This document shows, in pieces, positions 1 to 5,007 of a DNA stretch of 5,007 bases. Within the stretch, counting starts at the first letter, position 1. Each line of letters begins with the position of its first letter. Origin of the DNA: Desulfovibrio sp. (GTDB lineage: Bacteria > Desulfobacterota > Desulfovibrionia > Desulfovibrionales > Desulfovibrionaceae); NCBI GenBank assembly GCA_014804865.1, contig JAAUYY010000016.1, positions 4,111 to 9,117 of the forward strand, in the 5' to 3' direction. The notes under the pieces were generated by a model. That model was not told where the DNA came from and did no database searches. It worked only from the letters and a program-made list of their open reading frames with translations. A program made the position numbers and the translations under genes.

Positions 1-29
1 GCGCGGATTGATCGACATTAATTTAAGGT

Positions 30-58
30 TTGCAATGTACGAAAACTTTATTTACTCT
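30..58 (+). promoter_or_regulatory. Candidate sigma70-type promoter for the ATPase-ter cluster
   Basis: The 118 bases before the first gene are distinctly AT-rich compared with the genes. TTGCAA (30-35) matches four of six positions of a -35 box. After 17 bases it is followed by TACTCT (53-58), which keeps the three most conserved -10 positions (T1, A2, T6). Transcription would then start around 65, inside or next to the palindrome at 60-75. A second weak pairing, TTGATC (8-13) with TGCAAT (31-36), also has 17-base spacing. Neither is strong and the host's sigma-factor preferences are unknown, so this is a position-based guess. Confidence 0.25.
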
Positions 59-59
59 A

Positions 60-75
60 AATGCGCTAGCGCATT
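60..75. promoter_or_regulatory. 16-bp perfect palindrome, possible operator
   Basis: AATGCGCTAGCGCATT reads identically on both strands over 16 bases, with no mismatch. It lies immediately downstream of the candidate -10 box and 43 bases before the ATPase start codon. That is where a dimeric repressor would block transcription. As RNA it could form a six-pair stem with a CTAG loop, but no T-tract follows, so it is not an intrinsic terminator. The operator role is inferred from symmetry and position only. No regulator gene is visible in the window. Confidence 0.4.
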
Positions 76-80
76 CATGA

Positions 81-117
81 ATTTTTAAAAGGATTTTTAT
101 TTTTAAAAGGATTTTTA
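81..117 (+). repeat. Tandem 18-bp duplication carrying two Shine-Dalgarno copies
   Basis: The unit ATTTTTAAAAGGATTTTT occurs twice back to back (81-98 and 99-116), and an extra A at 117 continues the match. Each copy carries an AAAAGG ribosome-binding core, at 87-92 and 105-110. Only the second is properly spaced, 8 bases from the ATG at 119. It supports that start for the ATPase. The first core is 26 bases upstream and could act as a standby site or be a neutral duplication. Confidence 0.85.
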
Positions 118-118
118 A

Positions 119-2779
119 ATGGACGCGAAACACTTTGGACTAACGGACGAACAGGTCGTTGCGAGCCGGGAAAAACACGGCGCGAATCTTATCACGCCTC
201 CGCCGAAGGATCCCCTCTGGAAACAATATCTTGAGAAATTCAGCGATCCTCTGATCATCATTCTTCTTGTCGCCGGAGCTTTTTCGCTCCTGATTTCCTT
301 TTACGAGTTTTACGCGCTTAATAAGACAGGCGAAGTATTTTTCGAGCCGACGGGAATTTTTATAGCCATTCTGCTCGCGACGGGCCTCGCCTTTGTCTTT
401 GAGCAGAAAGCGAACAAGGAATTCGCGCTTTTAAATCAGGTTAATGACGACGAGCCTGTGATGGTTATCCGCAATGGTTCGGCCCAAAATATCCCCAAAA
501 AAGAAGTCGTCGTCGATGATTTGATCATGTTGAGCGCGGGCAACGAAGTCGCGGCCGACGCCGAGCTACTCGAGTCCATGGCCTTGACGATGGACGAATC
601 CACGCTGACCGGCGAGCCGAGTTGTCGCAAGAGCGCCGATCCCAGGGACGCCGATCCCGAAGCGACCTTCCCGACCAATCATGTGTTGCGCGGCACGAAG
701 GTCATGGAAGGGCACGGTCTCGCCAAGGTTTACGCGGTTGGCGACAGGACCGAAAACGGCAAGGTGTTTAAAGCCGCGCAGATCGACGACAGCGTAAAGA
801 CGCCGCTAAACGAGCAACTCGAAGGTTTGGGCGAGCTGATTACCAAGGCGAGCTATATCTTCGCGGCCCTGGTCATCGTCGGGCGTCTGATCATCTATTT
901 CGTAAACGGCGGCTCGACGGAAATGGTCGAGCTAATGGCCTATATTTTACAGAGCGTCATGATCGCGATCACCCTGGTCGTGGTCGCCGTGCCCGAAGGC
1001 TTGCCCATGGCCGTAACCTTGAGTCTTGCTTACAGTATGCGGAGAATGTTGAAAACCAACAACCTCGTCCGCAAGATGCACGCTTGCGAAACAATGGGCG
1101 CGACAACTGTCATCTGCACGGACAAGACAGGAACGCTCACTCAAAACCAGATGTCCGTGAACGAATTTTATCCGCCGGACACAGACGACGAGCGGCGAGA
1201 CAAACTGGCCAGGGGCATAGCCCTGAACTCCACTGCGCAGTTAAATCTCTCGAACGGCAAGGAAGTTTTGGGCAATCCCACGGAAGGAGCGCTTCTGCTC
1301 TGGCTACACGACAAGGGCCTCGATATTAACGCCCTGCGCGAATCGGGCAAAACCGAAGCCGAGATACCCTTCTCCACCCAACGCAAATATATGGCCGTCC
1401 AGGTAAAATTGCGCGACGGCAAACGCTATGTCTATGTCAAGGGCGCGCCGGAGATCGTGCTGGCCATGTGCGCGACTCTGGCTCCTGGCCTCACAAAAGA
1501 CGATATTCAGAAAAAACTCGCCGAGTGGCAAAATCACGCCATGCGCACTCTGGGATTCGCCTGCCAGGAGCTTGAGGGCGACGAAAACGGCATTATCGAC
1601 GGCGAGCTTAAAGCGGACAAACTGGAATTTCTGGGAATCGTGGCCATCATGGATCCCGTGCGCGCCGATGTTCCCGCCGCGATCAAGGAATGTCTCGACG
1701 CCGGCATAGCGGTCAAGATCGTAACCGGCGACACGACGGGCACGGCGCGGGAAATCGGGCGTCAGATCGGCCTATGGCAAGAGGGCGACGGCGACAAGAA
1801 TATCATCACCGGGCCGCAGTTGGCCGAACTGGACGACGAGCAACTCGAGAAAGCGGTCGAGGATCTCAAGATTATCGCTCGCGCGAGACCCATGGACAAG
1901 GAAAGACTTGTCCGCGCCCTGCAACGCAACAACGAGGTCGTAGCGGTAACCGGCGACGGCACAAACGACGCGCCCGCGCTCAAGGCCGCGCATGTCGGGC
2001 TTTCAATGGGCGACGGAACTTCCGTGGCGAAGGAAGCCAGCGACATAACGATTATCGATAACTCCTTCGCGAGCATCGCCCGCGCGGTCATGTGGGGACG
2101 CTCCCTTTATGAAAATATACAGCGCTTCATCCTCTTCCAGATGACCGTGAACGTCGCCGCCTGTTTCACCGTTCTTTTCGGCGCCTTCATGGGCACGGAA
2201 TCTCCTCTGACCGTAACCCAAATGCTCTGGGTAAACCTCATCATGGACACTTTCGCGGCAATGGCCCTGGCGTCTCTGCCCCCGCGCGAGGAAGTCATGG
2301 AAGCGAAACCCCGCGACAGGAACGATTTTATAATTTCCAGGCCGATGCGAACGCGAATAATCGGCGTCGGCGGTCTCTTCTTCCTTATCCTTATCGGTCT
2401 CGTCTGGTATATGGAGCATTATAATGTCGCCTCGATGAGCGACTTTTTACAGGCCGGAGCAAAGGACAGGACCGGACTCGCGCCAATAGAATTGAGCATG
2501 TTTTTTACAATTTTTGTCATGCTTCAATTCTGGAACCTGTTTAACGTAAAAGCTTATCATACCAATCGAAGCGCCTTGCATTTCGAAGGATGCTCTGGTT
2601 TCCTCCTGATCGCGGCCATTATTTTCTTTGGCCAGATCCTGATCGTCTCTTTCGGAGGCAAGTTCTTTAATGTTACGCCCTTGAGCGTCTCGGACTGGAT
2701 TTGGATTATAGCTCTGACTTCGCCCGTGCTCTGGATAGGCGAGATCGCGAGACTTTTTAGCAAAAAGGCGACGGCATGA
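119..2779 (+). CDS. Calcium-translocating P-type ATPase, PMCA type (IIB)
   Basis: An 886-residue inner-membrane pump expected to use ATP to move Ca2+ out of the cytoplasm. Visible in order: N-terminal cation-ATPase segment (about 1-40); M1 and M2 (about 43-65 and 76-95); actuator motif LTGEP (163-167); M3 (about 244-262); M4 with PEGLP (292-296); phosphorylation motif DKTGTLT (335-341, acceptor D335); nucleotide-binding KGAPE (441-445); TGD (536-538); hinge GDGTNDAP (612-619); then M5 to M10. N678 in M5 and N706/D710 in M6 (VNLIMD), with E293 of PEGL, fit the single Ca2+ site of plasma-membrane-type pumps. Length is normal for bacterial members, and no calmodulin-binding tail is present. The start has AAAAGG 8 bases upstream. 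The stop overlaps terD by ATGA, implying translational coupling. Another divalent cation is possible, but the site residues favour Ca2+. Confidence 0.93.
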   Translation: MDAKHFGLTDEQVVASREKHGANLITPPPKDPLWKQYLEKFSDPLIIILLVAGAFSLLISFYEFYALNKTGEVFFEPTGIFIAILLATGLAFVFEQKANKEFALLNQVNDDEPVMVIRNGSAQNIPKKEVVVDDLIMLSAGNEVAADAELLESMALTMDESTLTGEPSCRKSADPRDADPEATFPTNHVLRGTKVMEGHGLAKVYAVGDRTENGKVFKAAQIDDSVKTPLNEQLEGLGELITKASYIFAALVIVGRLIIYFVNGGSTEMVELMAYILQSVMIAITLVVVAVPEGLPMAVTLSLAYSMRRMLKTNNLVRKMHACETMGATTVICTDKTGTLTQNQMSVNEFYPPDTDDERRDKLARGIALNSTAQLNLSNGKEVLGNPTEGALLLWLHDKGLDINALRESGKTEAEIPFSTQRKYMAVQVKLRDGKRYVYVKGAPEIVLAMCATLAPGLTKDDIQKKLAEWQNHAMRTLGFACQELEGDENGIIDGELKADKLEFLGIVAIMDPVRADVPAAIKECLDAGIAVKIVTGDTTGTAREIGRQIGLWQEGDGDKNIITGPQLAELDDEQLEKAVEDLKIIARARPMDKERLVRALQRNNEVVAVTGDGTNDAPALKAAHVGLSMGDGTSVAKEASDITIIDNSFASIARAVMWGRSLYENIQRFILFQMTVNVAACFTVLFGAFMGTESPLTVTQMLWVNLIMDTFAAMALASLPPREEVMEAKPRDRNDFIISRPMRTRIIGVGGLFFLILIGLVWYMEHYNVASMSDFLQAGAKDRTGLAPIELSMFFTIFVMLQFWNLFNVKAYHTNRSALHFEGCSGFLLIAAIIFFGQILIVSFGGKFFNVTPLSVSDWIWIIALTSPVLWIGEIARLFSKKATA

Positions 2780-3333
2780 TTAATCTGCAAAAAGGACAGA
2801 AGGTCGAGCTTGGACTCGACAAGGTTTGCGTTGGCCTCGGCTGGGATCCCAATCCGGGATCCGGTTACGACTTTGATCTTGACGCTTCGGCTTTCATGAT
2901 CGGCGACGACAAAAAACTGCCCGCCGACGAGTTCTTTGTATTTTATAATAATCAGGAGTCGCCGGACAAGGCGGTCGCGTCATCAGGAGACGACCAGACC
3001 GGAGGCAATTCCGACGGCGGCGACGACGAGACCCTGACCGTCGATTTGTCCAAACTCGATCCTCGCGTAAAGGAAATAATTTTCACGGCTTCAATCTATA
3101 TGGCCGACGAGAGAAAACAGAATTTCGGCCAGGTGCGCAACGCCTATATCCGCGTTTACGACGCCACGACCAACGAGGAGCTGATGAAATACGATCTCGA
3201 GGAAGACTTCTCCATCGAGACGGCCATCGAGTTCGGACGCATTTATAAAAAAAATAACGTTTGGAAATTCGATGCCATGGGCATCGGCTACAAGGGCGGA
3301 TTGCAACAGTTGGTGGATAAGTATGTCAAATAA
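2776..3333 (+). CDS. terD: TerD/TerE-type tellurium-resistance family protein
   Basis: A 185-residue cytoplasmic TerD-fold protein, close to the usual 190 or so residues. The hallmarks are present: N-terminal LQKGQKVEL (4-12); GLGWD (20-24); DFDLDAS (32-38); the acidic loop GDDQTGGNSDGGDDE (71-85); the FGQVRNAYIRVYD strand (117-129); and the YDLEEDFSIETAIEFG segment (139-154) followed by YKKNNVWKF. The family binds Ca2+ through the acidic loops, and its E. coli/Klebsiella plasmid members are needed for resistance to tellurite, phage and colicin. The exact biochemical role is unknown. The start ATG (2776) shares ATGA with the ATPase stop and has AAAGG 7 bases upstream within the ATPase gene, so the two products are probably made together. 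TerD and TerE are too alike to separate by eye. An A8 run (3247-3254) lies near the 3' end. Confidence 0.92.
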   Translation: MINLQKGQKVELGLDKVCVGLGWDPNPGSGYDFDLDASAFMIGDDKKLPADEFFVFYNNQESPDKAVASSGDDQTGGNSDGGDDETLTVDLSKLDPRVKEIIFTASIYMADERKQNFGQVRNAYIRVYDATTNEELMKYDLEEDFSIETAIEFGRIYKKNNVWKFDAMGIGYKGGLQQLVDKYVK

Positions 3334-3340
3334 AGCGGCG

Positions 3341-3358
3341 AGCCGCGAAATCGCGGCT
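3341..3358 (+). other. Intergenic hairpin between terD and terZ
   Basis: AGCCGCGA (3341-3348) is exactly complementary to TCGCGGCT (3351-3358). It gives a GC-rich stem of seven pairs with an AAAT loop, beginning 7 bases after the terD stop. GCGGC at 3335-3339 could compete for the same GCCGC segment. A smaller stem, TTC-C-GC/GCGAA with an AAA loop, follows at 3360-3373, just before the GAAGGAG ribosome site (3378-3384). No T-run follows, so a terminator is unlikely. A role in mRNA stability, processing or tuning of downstream translation is plausible but unproven. Confidence 0.5.
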
Positions 3359-3390
3359 ATTCCGCAAAGCGAATCGCGAAGGAGCGAATA

Positions 3391-4065
3391 ATGGCGATAA
3401 GACTGGAAAAAGGGCAGAGGATCAACCTCAAGAAAGACAATGGCTCCGCGCTTACCAATTTTTGCGTGGGATGCAACTGGGGCGCGATCACCCGCGAAAA
3501 GAAAGGCCTCTTCGGTTTCGGAACTTCGAAGGAGATCGAGGACGTCGATCTCGATCTTAGTTGCATAATGATCGACTCCGACGGTAAGATGATCGACTAT
3601 ATCTATTCCCCCGAATACCGCAAGGAATTCCTGGCCTCCCACGGACAAAAGCCGGGCAAGCTGGATTCCGAGGATCGCGCTCTCCATCATTCGGGAGACG
3701 ATCGAAAAGGGGATCAGGATGGCGACGACGGGCTTGATAACGAGATCATCACCGTCGATCTTAACAGGGTCGCTCCCAAAGTGGCGCAAATCTTCTTTTT
3801 CCTGAACAACGCGGGCAAGGGCGATTTCGCCGAAATACCCTACGCGTCGATCCGAATGTACGAGGGGACGCCGGAGACCGTAAAGGAAGTCTTCGCGACC
3901 TACGATGTCTCAAGCGAACCGGCCTTCAAGGACAAGCGCGCCGTAATCATGGGCAAACTCTATAAAAAGGGAGACGAGTGGAAATTCTCGGCCATAGGCG
4001 ACGCGACCGCCGACAACAATTTGTGCGAAACCATCGATAGAATCGTTAAAACTTACGCAAGGTAA
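3391..4065 (+). CDS. terZ: TerD-family protein, TerZ-like
   Basis: A 224-residue TerD-fold cytoplasmic protein. The TerZ-like traits are an insert after the first strand containing KKGLFGFG (37-44) before DVDLDLSCIMID (51-62), the HSGDDRKGDQDGDD loop (100-113), and YKKGDEWKFSAIGDATADNN near the C-terminus (191-210). The YDLxxDxSxETA segment of TerD/TerE is replaced by YDVSSEPAFKDKRAVIMGKL. Two features are odd. The usual GLGWD reads GCNWG (27-31), losing the Asp, and there is an extended stretch at about 73-97 between IYS and the HSGDD loop, making the protein about 30 residues longer than typical TerZ. The acidic loops suggest that Ca2+ binding is at least partly kept. The start is supported by a strong GAAGGAG (3378-3384) 6 bases upstream. 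TerX-like naming is possible. The family assignment is firm and the subtype less so. Confidence 0.87.
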   Translation: MAIRLEKGQRINLKKDNGSALTNFCVGCNWGAITREKKGLFGFGTSKEIEDVDLDLSCIMIDSDGKMIDYIYSPEYRKEFLASHGQKPGKLDSEDRALHHSGDDRKGDQDGDDGLDNEIITVDLNRVAPKVAQIFFFLNNAGKGDFAEIPYASIRMYEGTPETVKEVFATYDVSSEPAFKDKRAVIMGKLYKKGDEWKFSAIGDATADNNLCETIDRIVKTYAR

Positions 4066-4068
4066 GAA

Positions 4069-4701
4069 ATGAGAAAACTGCCAGTATATCTACTGCTCGA
4101 CACCTCCGGCTCCATGTACGGCGAGCCCATCGAAGCCGTGAAAAACGGCGTGCAAATGTTGCTCTCGGCCCTGCGCCAGGATCCCTACGCGCTCGAGACC
4201 GTGCATATGAGCCTCATCACTTTCGACAACAAGGCCAAGCAGGTCGTTCCCCTTACGGATATTTCGTCCTTTCAGGCGCCGGATTTGAAGGCCAGCGGCC
4301 AGACCGCCCTGGGCGAGGCTCTGACCCTGCTTTCAGAAAGAGTCGATAGCGAAGTTTCGAAGACTACCGCCGAGAAGAAGGGCGACTGGAAGCCCCTCGT
4401 TTTTATAATGTCCGACGGCGAGCCCACCGACGATCTCGACAAGGGCATCGAAGAAATGCGCAAGCGCAAGTTTGGCATCGTCGTCGCCTGCGCGGCCGGT
4501 CAGGGAGCCAACGCAAAAAAAAAAAAAAAAATCACCGAATCAGTCGTCCGCCTCGATACCCTCGAAAACGAAAGCGTAAAGGAATTTTTTAAATGGGTTT
4601 CCGCCTCGGTCTCTGCGAGCAGCGCCAAAGTCGACGCCAATCAGGAAGTGTCGGATATTGACGAGCTTCCGCCGCCGCCCGAGGAAGTCATTATCGTATA
4701 G
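4069..4701 (+). CDS. terY: TerY-like VWA domain protein
   Basis: A 210-residue cytoplasmic protein, almost entirely a single VWA domain. The metal-ion-dependent adhesion site is complete: DTSGS (11-15), T79 in SGQTALGEAL, and D116 in MSDGEPTDD. Other TerY-type signatures are RQDPYALETVHMSLITFD (36-53), GDWKPLVFIMSDG (105-117), VVACAAGQGA (138-147), ITESVVRLDTL (155-165) and FFKWVSASVS (173-182). An acidic proline-rich tail, DELPPPPEEVIIV (198-210), ends the protein. VWA proteins of this type are thought to bind partners through Mg2+ and often accompany kinase and PP2C genes in Ter loci. It begins 3 bases after the terZ stop, with AAGG (4059-4062) 6 bases upstream of the ATG, so it is surely co-transcribed. 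An uninterrupted A17 run encodes K150-K154 and makes the frame fragile. Confidence 0.9.
   Translation: MRKLPVYLLLDTSGSMYGEPIEAVKNGVQMLLSALRQDPYALETVHMSLITFDNKAKQVVPLTDISSFQAPDLKASGQTALGEALTLLSERVDSEVSKTTAEKKGDWKPLVFIMSDGEPTDDLDKGIEEMRKRKFGIVVACAAGQGANAKKKKKITESVVRLDTLENESVKEFFKWVSASVSASSAKVDANQEVSDIDELPPPPEEVIIV
4515..4531 (+). repeat. A17 homopolymer inside terY
   Basis: Seventeen consecutive A residues lie in frame, completing GCA for A149, giving five AAA codons (K150-K154) and starting ATC for I155. Runs this long are prone to replication slippage and to RNA-polymerase slippage. With one A fewer, the frame ends at TAA 4577-4579 (about 169 residues). With one A more, it ends at TAA 4590-4592 (about 174 residues), with a basic RKRKRKG tail. 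Both lose the FFKWVSAS helix and the proline-rich tail. A sequencing or assembly length error is possible, but the length shown keeps the frame intact. Confidence 0.95.
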
Positions 4702-4717
4702 GCGGATCGAGTTTAAA

Positions 4718-4786
4718 ATTTCCCATCTGTTTGACTGTTTCGCGCGGCGAAAGCGGCGCCGAGAACCTTGCGTTTAAGCGGGAAAT
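4718..4786. repeat. Widely spaced 7-bp inverted repeat after terY
   Basis: ATTTCCC (4718-4724) and GGGAAAT (4780-4786) are exact inverse complements 55 bases apart. They enclose TTGACT (4731-4736), a good -35-like hexamer, and a GC-rich stretch with a small CGGCG/CGCCG stem (4745-4749/4757-4761). No matching -10 box is found 16-18 bases after TTGACT. No T-run follows the small stem, so I do not call a terminator here. The arms are short enough to be chance. Confidence 0.25.
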
Positions 4787-4795
4787 AATAACGAA

Positions 4796-4866
4796 GTTCG
4801 CCAGCAAGTCTCGCGTGTCCGGCGTCCGTTAGCGACGAAAGCGAACGCCGGACAACGCGAGCGAAC
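4796..4866 (+). other. Long imperfect hairpin upstream of the second VWA gene
   Basis: CTCGCGT plus GTCCGGCGT (4810-4825) pairs with ACGCCGGAC (4845-4853) and ACGCGAG (4855-4861), with one bulged A (4854). This gives 16 base pairs around a 19-base loop. An outer GTTCG (4796-4800)/CGAAC (4862-4866) stem adds five pairs across a nine-base internal loop. The structure ends 26 bases before the preferred start of the next gene. No T-run follows. It could be a dispersed palindromic repeat (REP-like), an RNA processing site or a regulatory leader. The sequence alone does not decide. Confidence 0.6.
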
Positions 4867-4892
4867 AATTTAGCCGATTAATGGACGATTCT

Positions 4893-5007
4893 ATGCGTCG
4901 CTTGCCAGTATATATCCTGCTTGATACCTCCGGCTCCATGAAAGGCGAGCCCATCGAATCCGTAAAGGCCGGCCTCGCCTACCTATTAACCCCCTTCCGG
5001 ACGGATT
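4893..5007 (+). CDS. Second TerY-like VWA protein, 5' part only
   Basis: The reading frame is open to the right edge, so only the first 38 or so residues are seen. MRRLPVYILLDTSGSM (1-16) followed by GEPIESVKAGL (18-28) matches the start of the terY product 824 bases upstream almost residue for residue, including the MIDAS DTSGS. The DNA is also close: CTGCC/TTGCC AGTATAT, ACCTCCGGCTCCATG and GGCGAGCCCATCGAA are shared, pointing to a tandem duplication. The start at 4893 is preferred because it aligns with the paralogue's start. An in-frame ATG at 4881 would add MDDS but lacks a ribosome site. The site for 4893 is weak too, with only GGA (4884-4886) 6 bases upstream. After residue 28 the sequence departs from terY (LLTPFRTD instead of LLSALRQD). 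The remainder and its partners lie outside the window. Confidence 0.85.
   Translation, partial: MRRLPVYILLDTSGSMKGEPIESVKAGLAYLLTPFRTD

Noticed and set aside
2..88. Open frame from the left edge ending at TAA 86-88, possibly the end of an upstream gene
   Set aside because: It reads through the AT-rich leader, the palindrome and the candidate promoter, has no recognisable protein features, and is short enough to be chance.
2003..2419. Minus-strand open frame (138 codons) inside the ATPase gene
   Set aside because: It lies wholly opposite the conserved hinge and M5-M7 region of the pump and shows no recognisable domain.
2843..2862. GGGATCC occurring twice within 20 bases in terD
   Set aside because: It is explained by the coding of GWDPNPGSG, with no extension of the repeat on either side.
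3247..3254. A8 run in terD as a possible programmed frameshift (A AAA AAT heptamer)
   Set aside because: The zero frame already gives a full-length TerD, and no useful alternative product or stimulating structure was seen nearby.
3091..3789. Long minus-strand open frame (232 codons) opposite terD and terZ
   Set aside because: It spans the 3' end of one clear gene, a structured spacer and the 5' half of another, both firmly assigned on the plus strand. It is a by-product of codon bias on the opposite strand.
4731..4736. TTGACT as the -35 box of a promoter for the second VWA gene
   Set aside because: No acceptable -10 hexamer occurs 16-18 bases downstream, where the sequence is GC-rich.
4745..4761. 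CGGCG/CGCCG stem as an intrinsic terminator after terY
   Set aside because: There are only five pairs with a seven-base loop, and no T-run follows.

Overview
The window is a compact, entirely plus-strand bacterial gene cluster. It encodes a calcium-type P-type ATPase followed by genes of the tellurium/stress-response (Ter) family. Order: AT-rich leader with a candidate promoter, a perfect palindrome and a duplicated ribosome-binding segment (1-118); P-type IIB Ca2+ ATPase (119-2779); TerD/TerE-type protein (2776-3333); a 57-base spacer with a strong hairpin; TerZ-like protein (3391-4065); TerY-like von Willebrand A (VWA) protein (4069-4701); a structured 191-base spacer with a long imperfect hairpin; and the first part of a second TerY-like VWA gene that runs off the right edge (4893-5007).

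The spacing suggests one transcription unit, at least for the first four genes. The ATPase and terD overlap by ATGA, terZ has a strong Shine-Dalgarno sequence, and terZ and terY are 3 bases apart, with the terZ stop just after the terY Shine-Dalgarno core. The larger gap before the second VWA gene may hold an RNA structure or a separate promoter.

Known biology of the families: TerD-fold proteins bind Ca2+ through acidic loops, and TerY proteins are metal-binding (MIDAS) VWA domains that often sit beside protein kinase and PP2C phosphatase genes in Ter systems. My inference is a Ca2+-linked stress module. The ATPase would export or sequester Ca2+, the two TerD-fold proteins would sense or buffer it, and the VWA proteins would act as scaffolds for partners encoded beyond the right edge. 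The direct coupling of a PMCA-type Ca2+ pump to terD is the most interesting feature of the layout.

The host is a bacterium with ordinary Shine-Dalgarno starts and moderately GC-rich coding DNA against an AT-rich leader. From memory, the ATPase resembles Ca2+ ATPases of gut Bacteroidota and other anaerobes, but the window does not fix the phylum. I saw no tRNA, rRNA, CRISPR array, insertion sequence or convincing intrinsic terminator.
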